From contig ML986629.1 of NCBI GenBank assembly GCA_010094045.1, forward strand, positions 62,001-126,000: a stretch of DNA of 64,000 nucleotides, given 5' to 3'. The translations under genes and the position numbers were made by a program. The notes beneath the pieces were generated by a model. It was not told the DNA's origin and searched no databases. It saw only the letters and a list, made by a program, of their open reading frames with translations. Source of the stretch: Lojkania enalia. Lineage: Eukaryota > Ascomycota > Dothideomycetes > Pleosporales. Each line of letters starts with the position of its first letter. Position 1 is the first letter of the stretch. This document shows, piece after piece, positions 23,259 through 34,873 of the stretch.

Positions 23259-24455
23259 GAGACCTGGATATCGGTATAGGACGAAAAGTTGCTGCTGCAA
23301 AAGTATGCTGATGTAGCGCACAAGATAGACTCCCCTCCCCCCACTGCTCGACGCGCAAGAAAAGTCAGACGCTAGATGATGATTTTTTTTTTTTTTGCCA
23401 AAACGGATATTCTGGAGTCGATGGCTGATGGAGCACAGCAATTGAATGACGCTTTCTCCGTCAGAGCTGCTCATGGAGGCCCCTCGAGGCAGGCTAAGAG
23501 AAAGTATCGCAGAGAACTCTCAGAGCTGGTTCTCCATGAAGAGTAGTTGAGGTTTTTTAAGTGCTCTTGTGCTCGTTTCGTTGGTAGCAGAGTAACAACG
23601 CTAAGTTATTATTATTACGCATCTCTGTCCTTCTATCGTATTCCATGCTTAGCCATGTCTTCTCCCTGTCCTATCTTGGCGAAGTGCAGCGCATGTTCGG
23701 AGACAGTGAGAATCGATGACCGAAAGATCACTCGCTAAAGATATAAGGCGGAATTTATAGCAACATCGAATTCAACTGCAGAGTCTGGGTGTTATACTTT
23801 TTCGTTGTCAGATACAAGCAGGTCCTATCCAATAGCATCCCTAATACAGATCCGTCACTGTTGTCTTTGAAAGACTAGTCAATTACAGAAGACGTGGGGG
23901 GACATGCTTCGCTAGTGCATGGGCTTGCAGACCCACTAAATAAAGAGCTCTTCAAAGCTAGCAAATGAGTGCACCATAGGGATTAGCGAATGATGAATAG
24001 TGTGTAGGCTTTTTTATTCTATCTAGGGTCCTAAAAAGTACGACCAGTAAAAAGAGGGTGAAAAGGGAATAATTTAAAAAAAAAAAAAAAAAAAAAAGGA
24101 TAATCTTTGGTGGGACCAGATAATAGCCTCGTAGGAGCGACTGGATAACCATGCCGATTCTCCAAGTTCCGAACATAATAAGCCTTCTAGGATAGTACGA
24201 AAGCGCCGGTTTTGTATTACCGTAGAAGCCTGCTCTAGACTCCTCTTTTTCTCCAGGCACCCTCTACTCCCCAGGTCTTTACGCTATCGTAACTCAGAGT
24301 GGCCCCCAAATGATAGAACGAAACCATGGCGATGCCATTTCGTGGTTACAATTTCCCCTTCCACAATAGTTAGAATTCGAAATTCGTTGCACGGCTATTG
24401 GTTTGTTGGAAGCCCAGTGTTATTCTGCCCCTGTATGCTCAACGTCGCTTTGTAG
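23259..24455. other. Intergenic between two convergent genes
   Basis: About 1.2 kb between the methyltransferase and aminomutase 3' ends. It has a T14 tract (23383-23396) and an A22 tract (24076-24097), and no supported gene. The T14 tract lies on the 3' side of the methyltransferase. Confidence 0.55.
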
Positions 24456-26269
24456 CTAGCCATATGCTTGATCTACAAGGGGTCGAAATTGATCTACAGC
24501 AGAATTTGCTCCTAGAGGTAAGTGGAATTTCATGAATGGATGTCCCGTTGCTGGGCGGGGGACCGGATCGTGATACTCGTAGACTTTTTCTCCTTTTGAT
24601 CCGTGGAGGCCAGGAGCTCTGAAGGTTGAGACGCCTGTCTGAGGGTCATACGTGTCCCTTGAGACTGCGAGGCGCTTGCCGCCCCCGCCAGGGAGATCTA
24701 CGACGAAAGAGGGCATCATGAAGCCTGCAATTGTACCACGTAGGCGCTGTTCCAAATCAAGGATAGTGCTAAGCGGGGTACGGAGATCCTCGATACCCTG
24801 GACCATATCGCATTGGTATACGTAGTACTACATATACGTTAGTCGATTGTTAGTGAACGGTCTGTCAAGATCGAAGTATCTATGCTGTGGCCGTCAAGGT
24901 TACGCTTGCGCATAACCTTGACTCTAGGGTAGAAGAAAGGCAAATCAACGCACCGGTTGAACGTTCATCGCTGCGAGCTCTCTGATCAACGTGCCCATTG
25001 TTTCCACGTTATCGTTCACGCCCTTCAGCAAAACAGACTGGTTTCTGGCGATCACACCGTTCTCAAAAAGAACTTTAGCGGCTTCTCGTGTCATCCAGGT
25101 AATTTCGTTGGGGTGGTTGAAGTGAGTATGCAGGCATACCTGCTTGCCTTCACGTCTGCCTTTATTCGAGAGATTAATTAGAGCGCTGGTCCATTGATCG
25201 TTTTCATCTAGCGTGCGGCTTGGAACAACAGCCAGACCTCTGGAGGCGAAACGAAAGCGACGCACATGCGGTATAGAAAGCAGACTAGGGAAATGCATTA
25301 GCAGCTAGTAATAGGTTGAATCATTGCATTCACCGTTCTCCAATCTCTGTGATATGTTCTGGTTGCAGATAATACGTGTCTCCACCAGAAATGACAATAT
25401 CCTCGAGGACCGGGGTCTTTTCTATATGCTGGAACACAACTTCCCATCTCTTTCGGCTTGGCTTTTGCGGAGACTTTGATACGGTCTCGGTGTTTCCACC
25501 GACTGCATAAGATCGAGTACAGAACCGACAATAGACTGGACAAATCGAGAGAGCTGTTGGCATTCGTTAGCATTGCAGGGAAGTTGTTCCTAACTGCAAA
25601 TGTGGTGACGCAGTGAGCTCAATCACCTACCAAGAAACAAACCCTTGTCGATGTAACGATGGACAAGGCCCGGGACCGCTGTAGGTGGAACGTATTAGTG
25701 AACAACCCAACAATAGTGCTGGAGACGTACGCGAGTCTGCTTCTTCATGTAGCGAATCGAGCGTTAGTTTCGGGCTGTCCGGGACAATAGAAGACTTGAG
25801 CGGCAGGAACTGGCGACAAACTGGGTCGTCAAGGGCCTTCCCCCAGTCTATAACGCTTAGTATATGAGGCGTCAAGCGAATGGCCATTGGCGCAGCAGCA
25901 ATCCCTTCGAGAGCATCTTGAATGAAATCGTCTTTGGTCTTGATATGTTGCAATAGAGGGTTCGTCGAGGGGGCGAGGATTTCTGGAAGGACTATATGAA
26001 GAAACTTGGATAGTTTCGTAATCCCAGCTACGGTGTTGGCAAGCTGGTCAGGCGATTAGATGGTCCACACTTGTAATTAACAGAAGGAAAAGGAGAAATC
26101 AATTACTTACCTGCCATCTATAATCAATGAATTCCTCTATTGAGACATTCTGCCATTGAGGCACACGGCGCCAATAAAGATCTTTATTGACAAAGCGAGT
26201 AGCAGTTGAATGGCATCTACTTAAAGCTTTAATTGGTGTCGTAGACGCTAGCGGCCTGTAAGCTAACAT
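24456..26269 (-). CDS. L-lysine 2,3-aminomutase-like radical SAM enzyme
   Basis: PLP- and [4Fe-4S]-dependent enzyme that interconverts lysine and beta-lysine in known members. Six exons (26111-26269, 25731-26043, 25631-25678, 25334-25553, 24954-25284, 24456-24827) give 480 aa. The radical SAM cluster motif CPVYCRFC places cysteines at about 178, 182 and 185, followed by TRSYAVG. The PLP-lysine motif PGGGGK is present. Two aspartates that bind lysine in the clostridial enzyme are kept (YQCDM and VVDLPGGGGK), which favours lysine over glutamate as substrate. The ATG at 26269 begins an Arg/Ser/Thr-rich leader that could be a mitochondrial presequence. DLYWRRVPQWQ...DYRWQLANT is the usual KAM N-terminal region. 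Introns are ordinary fungal ones. No beta-lysine biosynthetic partner is adjacent. Confidence 0.93.
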
Positions 26270-27802
26270 GACTGATGCGAGATCCGAAAGGCTTTCGTTC
26301 AGAATGCTGATGCAACGGCCTAACAAGATCAGAAAAAGAAAATGGAACGTATTACTTCTAGCTTACATTGGAGATCCCACTGCTTTTATGTGGGCTTCGC
26401 AAAGGTGGTGGTACATGCGCAGTTCAAGCGCTTGATTCTTCAATCAAGAACTGCCAAATTCTCTTGGGAAGGGGTTTGGCAAACATGGGTCTGGGATCCA
26501 CTAGGGTAACAAGGAGACTTTTGAGTCATGATCTTAGTTGTTGGCGAGTGATCCAAGCTTAATGCTTCATTGCACCAGGCGATAGGATTAAGGCCAGCAA
26601 AAGTAAATGCCTATTAGCGAAGAGAAAGGCAAATCCATAATTTAATGATATGAAGTAAACAGCATTTTAGGCAATTATAGCAATGGGTTGCAGGATGGTC
26701 CTTTAGATGCCATGACCTGGAATCCCGAGGATTCCGGGATCTACTGAGGTTTCTGTACGTTCGAAGAAGTATGAGATTGTCTGTAGTTTAAGGGATCATT
26801 TCCTGCCAGCGAGTCGTACGACAATTGTACGATGATTACACGGGTGGTCATTGGAACTGTGAAATGACTGGAAGGATCGGCCACGGATATTTCTTTTCTT
26901 ATGGCGTGAGCGGAAAAGTAAAAATGAATTCTTAAGCAATCCTGCCGTGTCGCTGATAATGACTGCGCTGCAAGGTTCGGAATGCAATTTGTATATCAAA
27001 AGCGATAGGTAACCCTGCGGATTTTCGGGTGCAAGCTACCATCGTATTGGGATCCGTATGATCAGTAACTAAGCGGAAACTAAAGTGAGGCTAGAATACG
27101 AGTTCTTGATGATTCGTTCTATAGCTCAACGCTGGGCTACGCGGCCTTCCGTGGTAGGCCTCGCAGGCTAGCTTTTTGAAGCGTATAGCACTTGAGGACT
27201 TGGCTTTAGGCTTTTCTAATTAAACACAATGTGTAACTCAACACAAAAGAAGCGATGGTAAAATGAAGTGGGGCCTGTGCCAATTGTAGTAGCATCCGGT
27301 TAACATAGCAATGCAGCGAGATATCTGACAATTTTCCAAGGGAATGGGCCTGAGGTCGAACATTAATTTTCTTGGAATGAAAGTGAAGGAAAAGTATAAA
27401 GAGTGAAGGCCAACACCGAAAAAGCTTCGGTGCATGCATGGAACCTAGAAAAGGGACAATAAAAGTATGGACGCAAGGATGCAGGTCTGGGGAACACAAC
27501 CTCGAAATAGAGGATACCTGTAGCCGGTATCGGTGCGGAGTGGAGACCGTCAGGAAGAGCTGAATGCAGCCATGTAGTGATTCGACGGAAACCAGGGGGC
27601 GATGTGTTAATAGGGTGTGTAGCGTATATATGATTAAAAGTGATGTTGGCTATTACGAGGCTCCGATAGTGGAATAATTCCGCCGGCCGCCAAGATCAGC
27701 TAGTTTGATGTCACACCTAATGACTATCGTCGACTTTCGCAACGAAACACTATCATATCACACCACTAGGACCGCGACTACCGACGTTTCATTTCTGCAA
27801 CT
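26270..27802. other. Divergent intergenic region, aminomutase and GET2
   Basis: About 1.5 kb with the promoters of both genes. Open frames around 27206-27499 are hydrophobic but unsupported by motifs or splice structure. Confidence 0.5.
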
Positions 27803-28834
27803 ATGGCTGATTCTCCAGCAGAGATGTCAGCTCAAGAAAAGGCAAGGCTCCGGCGCGAGCGACGAGCAGCGAAGATTCAAGCTGGAGGTGCATCTAGACT
27901 CCAAGCCATCACAGCCGTGCAGGGAAGCACCCATCGCGATGTAGAGAAAGATGTACCAGGCAAGTCCTACATCTTCATACATTCTATAATATCATAGCAA
28001 GCGTATATTTCCTTATCCAGCCCTAATTGATCCACTGCAGTGAAGTCCACTGCCTCACAGTCTCCCAACGCCGCCGAAGCCGTAGCCACCACGATCCCCG
28101 GAACGGCTGCTCCTGACCCTGAAGAAATTGATGTCTCACAGCACCACTACGTGCCTGTTACAAATCCGCGCCTCCCGGTCTCGGAGTCCAATCCCTTTGC
28201 CTTCAATGGGGCATCCACTCCGCCCTTCCCTAACGTAGATCAAAGCGCGGACCCATCTGAAGACCCGATGATGGCAATGTTGCAACAAATGATGGGAGGG
28301 AGCGTAGGAGGTTTACTAGGGACAGGGCAACCGGGACAGGCACCCGGTGATCTGCCGCCAGGCTTTGCGAATATATTCCAGGCGATGCAAGGCTCAGCCC
28401 CGGAACCATCTCCGGACCAGTCTTCTGCTTGGATATGGCGCCTCGTCCACTCCATCTTCTCCCTCGCACTAGCAGTGTATATTGTCTTCCAAACTCCGTT
28501 TAGTGGCTCCAAGGCTGCACGTATCGATCCCTCGTCCTTTGGACAAGACTGGACACTGGATGAATCGCCAGCGGAAACATTCAAGCACTTCTTCTACTGG
28601 TTTGCTACCTTCGAGGTCGTGCTCCAAACATCACGCTATCTCATTGAGAGGGGACAGTTGCAGGGTAGTGGAATTTTGAGTAGCATTGCACAGATGCTGC
28701 CGGAGCCATACGCCGGATATTTAAGGGTAGTGGGAAGGTACAGCGTTATCTATCGGACGGTTGTAAGCGACGCTATGGTTGTGGTATTCGTCCTTGGAGC
28801 AGCAAGCTGGTGGAGAGGGGGGATTGCATCGTAA
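27803..28834 (+). CDS. get2: GET complex subunit GET2
   Basis: ER membrane receptor for Get3 in insertion of tail-anchored proteins (with Get1). Exons are 27803-27959 and 28041-28834, 316 aa. The intron has a GC donor in the standard AG|GCAAGT context and a CTGCAG acceptor. The N-terminal basic cluster RRERRAAKI (residues about 17-25) is the Get3-binding motif of the family. A long P/S/Q-rich linker with PMMAMLQQMMGG follows. Three hydrophobic segments then appear (WRLVHSIFSLALAVYIVF; FYWFATFEVVLQTSRYL; DAMVVVFVLGAASWW), matching the three-helix Get2 topology. Sequence similarity in this family is low, so the call rests on architecture plus the basic motif. Confidence 0.8.
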
Positions 28835-29160
28835 AGTGCGCAAATCATTGCTAGAAACTTCGCCCAGCAAACTGCAACCCTAGAAATACATGAGATATGC
28901 AGAGAACGAATGCATGACTACTTGTTACTTTTGACGTGGGGTCTTGACTGGGAGGTTTTAATGAATGGATGGCCCTGTCTCCCAGGTTTCATAGCCAAAT
29001 GAAGAGTCTTCGGAGTGAGATATTATCTTATGGTGATACTCGAAAACACATTCTCGAATTTTCCTAATCTCCATTGTATAATATACATGATACACAAATC
29101 CTTCACCCAAGGCAGCGCACATATTCAAATGTTTTACATCCCATCGCCTCACCCATCCAT
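28835..29160. other. Short convergent intergenic region
   Basis: Shared 3' region of GET2 (+) and mL61 (-). AT-rich and no gene seen. Confidence 0.6.
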
Positions 29161-30059
29161 CTACGCTGTGGCAGTGATTTCACCCCTAGCCAATCTCAAA
29201 AGCTCCTCCTCCCTCCGCTGTTTCATCAGATGCTCCCGAACCTGAACCCTATCCCCCTCTGACCTCACCTTGAAATCCGCAATATCCTTCATCTCCTGTA
29301 ATTCCTGCTCACTAGGTTCAATTATCGTTGCCCCCGTCTTTTCAATCAACTCCTCCAATATCTGGCTCTCTGGGATCATCTTCATATCGATTGTGAACGC
29401 GGGAGCAGTCGTATCGGGCGTTGCTGTGTTTCGCGGGTTTGGAGTCGCGGAAGGTGGAGTTGAGATGGAGGATTGCGAGGGGTTGGGGGCAGATGCGGAT
29501 TTTGTGTATATACATAACTTTGCAGGACCGCTGTCATTCGAATGTCGCATTACGCTGATTGGGACGGAAGGGTTGCGGTATTTGATTCGGGGCAGCATTT
29601 CGCGCCAGAATTTCCTGTCATCGATATCAGTGGTCGTCGTCTCCAGGCCCTGCTGCGGTCCGTCCCGTGTCTGAATGGCATTTTACGTGGGTTACTGCGA
29701 TTGACGTTGTAGGTAGGGGAAATGGTGGGGTTTGAAGCGTACCTAGCTCCTCGGTGTCCGCCGTTTATATGTTTGTTAAACTCCAAAGTGATCTTTGAAA
29801 CCTCTTTTGGGAGGAGCAGCGCGCCGGGCCCTACTCTTATCCATAATAGCTATATCAAATGTGTCAATAAGTCTCCTTTCAAATGTAATCTTGTCTACAG
29901 TTTGTCGAATTGCATGAATTGGGTATTGGAGGTCCGGATTGAAGGGGTCGGGGGTACCTTCTATAGCTCAAATTAGCAGTGCACTATTAAGGATTAACGG
30001 TGGACATTTTAGAGACATACTTCGCGCAACTTGCGCATTCGTTTCACTATATTGACCAT
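29161..30059 (-). CDS. Mitochondrial large-subunit ribosomal protein mL61 (Mrp49-like)
   Basis: Component of the mitochondrial ribosome large subunit, with the L51/S25/CI-B8 thioredoxin-like domain. Exons are 30021-30059, 29743-29849 and 29161-29614. Introns 29850-30020 (GTATGT...TATAG) and 29615-29742 (GTACGC...ACAG) are the only phasing that rebuilds the family core: KRMRKLRE joined to LLWIRVGPGALLLPKEV, then NGGHRGARKFWREMLPRIKY. Total 199 aa. The C-terminal half is S/T/P-rich and ends in a charged helix, longer than in yeast but usual in filamentous fungi. A wrong frame also stays open across intron 1, which could mislead automatic annotation. Confidence 0.85.
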
Positions 30060-30708
30060 GGCAAACGTCTTGGTAATGTTATGGTGATAGATTGTAATGC
30101 CGGCTTGTCGCAAAGTTTCTGGAGTAACCGACCGAAGATTTGCCGATTCGCTTGTGGCTGCATAGCTAGATTAGCCTACCACTTTCGTCTCATGTGCCCT
30201 ACAATGCATTCTATGACTCCGGTATGCCGTGAATTGAGCATTGCTGTCCGTAAAGGGAACTTAAGAATTGCCAACCAACTCAGAAAGGTCAACGAAACGT
30301 AGCTGATTGTATACTAAAGACGATTGGCTAAGGTGGATGTGGTAGCAAATCCAAATAAAAAAGATTTTTGGGTTTGTTTTTTTTTTTTTTTCAGACGATT
30401 TTCGAGTTCAAGAATTCATTTTAAGAGCCCTAGCTATAGCCTGTCCATCAGGCTAGAATTCCCTGGTATTTCCCTCCCTACCATAGGAATAACCCACCCA
30501 CACTGCGATCTACCCGACCAAAGCGCAATCTATTACAGACTGCGCTCAAATTACAAAATGATAATCCGCCTATAAACTGGCCCTACTGAAAGAGAATCTA
30601 CGTCAAGAGAAGTATATGGGAAATAGCTCAGGCCGTCACGAACATCCAAAGGCTAGGCACGGGATGCGCAAGATATCTAGTAGAAGTAGTTGTCAAGTGT
30701 GGAGCACA
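30060..30708. other. Intergenic, no gene seen
   Basis: Upstream of mL61 and downstream of the thioredoxin-fold protein gene. It contains a T15 tract at 30377-30391. Short open frames lack support. Confidence 0.55.
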
Positions 30709-31550
30709 CTATTGTTGCGCGGCACCCTGCTGGGGCGCACCTGTTTGTGGCATGCGGCGGCCCCTATTCATATAGTTAGCTCCGTGTATATATGCCGTGT
30801 TAGGCGGGGGTAAGAGACTTACATGAATGACCTGCTCATGAAAGAGATGAGGATCATGGGAAGCCAGGAGGGCATCTTGGAGAAACCCCACAGAACATAT
30901 CCAAGAGGCATAGCTACATTGTATTGCTGAAGGAATCCGTTAAATGGATGGAATGCTCCCTCATAAGGCTCTGTCTGCTCATATTCCTTGTCGGTGACAA
31001 GCTTTGTAATCTGCTTCGCTGATACTGAGGTGCGGTTCAAGGGAATATAGCGAGCAGTCGGCGCGGGCGCAGATTGGTCTGCGAGCGGCTTGGGGATTTG
31101 GAAATAGTAAATGGAGGGCGGGCCGACAGACCACGAATTGCAGAGCACCGGGTACTTTTCGCAATCGAGAATGGCAAGATCGGGGGCCTTGGGATCAGCG
31201 GAAAGAAGCGCAACCGACTCATTCCAGGCTTTTGTTGCGTTCCCGCAGAAGCCAAAGCACGTCACATTGCCGCCGGTAATGAATACCATCCAATCCCTCG
31301 TTGTAGGGGCGGTCGCGGATGGGTCCACGGTCAGTACCTGCTTCCAGTTCTCCGGCGTCAGCTCATGCTGGACCCTCTGTGCAACTTTGGCTGCTCCGGC
31401 GTCAACGGGCGAGGGTGCGGCGGGGACGGCTGATGTTACGGCCTCTTTTGCCTTGTTCCAGAAGCCTTTTATTCTATCTGCTAGAGGGATTTGATCCTCG
31501 GCGACAGCCAGCGCCGGAAGGGCGAGGAGAAGCGTCGATGAGAAGCGCAT
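30709..31550 (-). CDS. Thioredoxin-fold ER/secretory membrane protein, function unknown
   Basis: Exons are 30823-31550 and 30709-30763 with a GTAAGT...AATAG intron (30764-30822), giving 260 aa. A clear signal peptide (residues 1 to about 17, ending ALAVA) is followed by an Ala/Pro-rich linker. A thioredoxin-like region then reads WMVFITGGNVTCFGFC, DLAILDCEKYPVLC and VGPPSIYYF, that is beta1, beta3 and a cis-Pro-like loop. The first cysteines are spaced CxxxC rather than CxxC. Sequons NVT, NAT, NES and NRT fit a lumenal domain. One hydrophobic segment near residues 215-240 precedes the basic, Q-rich cytosolic tail GRRMPQTG. It could be compared with OST3/6-like or TMX-like proteins, but OST3 has four helices, so I leave it unnamed. 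Confidence 0.78.
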
Positions 31551-32170
31551 GTTTGCGGTGATGCGTGTGGCGTAGTTGGAGGTGAAAGGTGGTGCGGAAC
31601 TGCCTAGATAACAATGCTTCAAGCAGGGACAGCGGCGAACGGGTGAGAAATTGTGGGGATCGGGTAACGTGGGGTCCTAGGGAGCGCGCAAATCAAGGCG
31701 ACGCGTTTTTAGCAGTGAAGCGAGAGTGCGACAGCAGACGGTGAAGATGCAATGACAGATGAAAGGGTTCAGACAGAGGCGGTGAAGGAATGATTGGGCA
31801 AGGCAGCAGCCGTGGTGAACTGTTGTGGTGGAGTGGTCGGGTAGGCTTGGCGCGCTCCCGCGTGTTTATGACCGACCAGCATGGGGGAAATGCCCCCGGA
31901 GGAGCTTAGGCCACTGACCGTTCCCAATGCTGCAATGCACACCATTGCTTCCCCTGTCCACCACCAAATGAAGCCCCTTTCTAGCCGCACCAGGCCGCCT
32001 ATGGGCTTGTGCTACGGCTTGGGCGCCCAAGCAACGCCAAACCACTTCTTTTCTCCGTGCCGTTCTCTTTTGTGCCTTTGACCGCGTGTTGGTGTGTCAA
32101 TTGGGTGCCGAGAGCTGTGGAAACTCGTCATCTTGAATCTTATACGGTACCTCTCCTTCCCTGGCTCGCC
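31551..32170. promoter_or_regulatory. Divergent upstream region of two membrane protein genes
   Basis: 620 bp between divergent starts at 31550 (-) and 32171 (+), so both promoters lie here. Pyrimidine-rich just before 32171. Confidence 0.5.
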
Positions 32171-33354
32171 ATGCGCGTAAACCGAATCGCCACGCTCCTT
32201 GCGGGTTCTCATGTCCTGCTTGGCGTGTCTGCTGGACCATTGGCAGCAAAAAGGCAGCAGGGTAAGTTTACATGTGACATCCACCGGCCAGCTGCTCACG
32301 ACGTTTCTTATAGATGAATCTACGTCCTCGAGCCCAATTGCCCCGACCGTTGGATTGGTGGTGGGCACAATGAGTGACGGCACGACGACTACTTTCGAGG
32401 CCTTTGCTCCCCAGCCGTCCAAATCTGGTTCCTCAGAGTCGACCCTAAGCACGGGGGATGCTTCTGTTACAACTACCGCAACAGAGGATGCTGCTTCTGG
32501 CAGTGCTACCCCATCGCGAACTGGACAACCGCCTCCGCCTTCAACTGCCTTCCCCGTGTGCCATACTGTGGATGACCCCAATAACCCGTTCTGTTTACCA
32601 AACAACATGTCTACGCTCTACGTTGGCAAGACATACTACGCGACTTGGAATCCTGATAGATTCCCTCTAAATTCCACAGTTACGGTTAAAGTCATGTTCT
32701 CCAACGATTCGACCCAAGAGGTCTGGTCCTCTGCCGAAACGGACAACTCTTGGGGCTTCGTTACCTTTAAAACAAACAAATACTGGAAGCAAGGTATTTT
32801 TGACTTGAGCCCAAAATAGCGGATACTTTATTGACGTATAAGGCTACTCGGCATATAATCTTACCTTCCATGCTGTTATCTTCGAAGGTGACGACCCAAC
32901 GAAGCAAGCGACGCCAAAGGATGGCCCCCAAATTACCATCACCGACGAGCCGCCAGACCACTACCCGCCGCCGGAGCCCACAAAAGCGCCTAACAAGGAA
33001 GGCTTGATGATCGGCCTCCCAGTTTCCCTCGGTTTCGTACTGCTCGTGGTCGTCGGTCTCTGGTTTGGTATGCGGAAACGCCGTACCATTGGTCTAGGTA
33101 ACATTATGGGTCGTCGCAATAAGGGCTATGGAGTCGGTAAAAGCAGAAGCCAGCGTCTGGGCCTGGGTAAAAAGGGTGCAATTCGGCTAGAAGAGAGAGA
33201 GATTCATTCAATGCCGCAGTACACTGATAGAGCGCCCCCTACGCATTCTAGGGGTGATAGTCTTGGAAGTCTTGTAAGCGATGACGAGATTCGGCCAGCT
33301 CCCAAACACAATCAGTTCCGAGATGAAATTAATAGGCAGAAGGCTGACCGCTAA
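32171..33354 (+). CDS. Single-pass surface protein with Ser/Thr-rich stalk and conserved beta-type domain
   Basis: Predicted type I membrane protein of 360 aa. Exons are 32171-32261, 32314-32793 and 32843-33354; introns are 52 and 49 nt. Signal peptide residues 1 to about 22. A Ser/Thr/Pro-rich stretch (O-glycosylated stalk) precedes a domain starting CHTVDDPNNPFCLPNN and running YVGKTYYATWNPDRF, TVTVKVMF and YSAYNLTFHAVIF, which looks like an all-beta Ig-like fold. A proline-rich spacer DHYPPPEPTK leads to the transmembrane helix IGLPVSLGFVLLVVVGLWFG and a basic cytosolic tail (RKRR) of about 90 residues. The layout recurs in uncharacterised fungal plasma-membrane proteins. Function unknown; a wall-linked role is inference. 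Confidence 0.82.
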
Positions 33355-33793
33355 ATCATGGGAAGCATCGACTAGGGGCCTTGCAGGTGGGAGCATATTG
33401 TTAGAAGGTGTGTTCGAGTGGGTATCTTGTGGAATATGGGGTAATGGATGGCAATTTACGATCCATATAGCGAGAATAACCAGTCGGACTTGGTACTAGA
33501 CGAATCAATTCCCTTCTAACAGTACATTGACTGTCTTTCTACGGGTGTACACGGAATTGCAACCTAGCATCGCTGGTGAAACATAACTAGCACTCATCAA
33601 TCCTAGACGAATATTTGTAATCACTCAACACTCGACCTGTACTCATTTCAAAAGCTTCTCGACCTCGGAGAAGCGGGGGCCTCTTTGTCTTTCATTTTCT
33701 CGGGACGCTAGTAGACTCACAACCGGCGAATTTGCCAGTGCTTAAAGATGTTTCCAGCAGATAGCCTTAGTTCTTTTTGGGATTTGAAATCGC
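33355..33793. other. Intergenic, no gene seen
   Basis: 3' region of the surface protein gene. No motif recognised. Confidence 0.5.
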
Positions 33794-34873
33794 CTATATT
33801 GGCTGATATTTAAACTTACTATCTGCAAAGGAACGAGGATTGCTAATTGCCACTGCGAATCCTACATACCAAGGTTTCAAGTTCATCAAGCAAGTTGTAG
33901 TCCCTATTCCATGGCATCTGCCCGCTGCACCCATCGCCATGAGATACCTCTCAATTGAGCCATATCCGTTCAGTTCTAACACTTGACTGCTGTTCTTGAA
34001 GAGTTCCTTGCAATCCTTGATAATCGATTCTGCAGCTTTGCCTAGAGCCCTTTCAGTTGTGCCCCAAAACGCATTCCAGCATGTCAGAAGAGCCCGGAAA
34101 CTGACGAATGTGGGGTAGGACCAAAGAAGGCAGAGTGAATGATAAACCAAGTCTTGCGAATACGCCCTAAGGTGCAGAAGGATTTCCAATATCTTCGAAA
34201 CGACTGCCCAGAGCGCAAGGCCCCCTAGCGCAGATGGCGTCCATGCTTCACAGCCGCTCTTCTACAAGGCACAAAATAGGCGCTATGAGAGCGAGATGTC
34301 GATCAGCAAAGGGAAATTGAAGAACGAGAGTACTAATTGTGCGTGCGTGATACAAGGAAATCGTCTCGGAATCATTCGAGCAACGTATAAAAACCGCGAA
34401 TTCGAGCGCCATCTTGCCCAATTCTAGCGTACGCTTTGCTCGAGAAATTTCGGCTATTCGCCCAATTCTGTCTCTATGATCCTATCCGGACAAATTTGGA
34501 TCTTAACGTCCATCTGAGATTTACCAGCCACCGCGTATGACACTTGTCGTTGTTGGCATTGAGCAGCCCGACACGGCCCCAGCATATTTACTCGTTCAAG
34601 TGGGAGTGTAGGAAGGCGGGATCCATATAGACTGAGGACTGAAAGATAGCAAAGCGGCTGCATAGACAGTATAGCCCACAGCCAACCGTGTTTAGCAGCG
34701 ACAAATTCATGTGCGCGACGTACGAGATGTGCCATTCGGATGAAGTTCCAGAAACCCTTAAAGGAGAAGGGATGGTGGTCGTATCGTGCACGGAGGGCAG
34801 GAGTAACGGTACCCACTTCTAGGCTCTCGAAGGGTGCAATGGAAGAAGGGAGAAATGTGATCACATATGGCTA
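33794..34873 (-). pseudogene. Two unrecognised protein-like segments, probably one decayed or unmodelled gene
   Basis: The minus strand has two long, protein-like open stretches in this order. Segment A spans 34873-34454, begins after a CTAG acceptor, and contains DHHPFSFKGFWNFIRMAHL, RRAHEFVAAKHG and LPLERVNMLGPC. Segment B spans about 34260-33794 and contains LLTCWNAFWGTTERALGKA, LELNGYGSIERYLMAMGAAG and WYVGFAVAIS. A GTAAAT donor-like site occurs in segment A after YAVAG and a GTAAGT in segment B after FADS. No splice pair that I tried joins the two segments in frame. Amino-acid composition and length argue against chance. I do not recognise the family. It may be a pseudogene or a gene with an unusual intron. 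Confidence 0.35.

Noticed and set aside
29864..30000. Long minus-strand open frame continuing through the first intron of mL61
   Set aside because: It does not lead into the family core in frame; the GTATGT...TATAG intron does.
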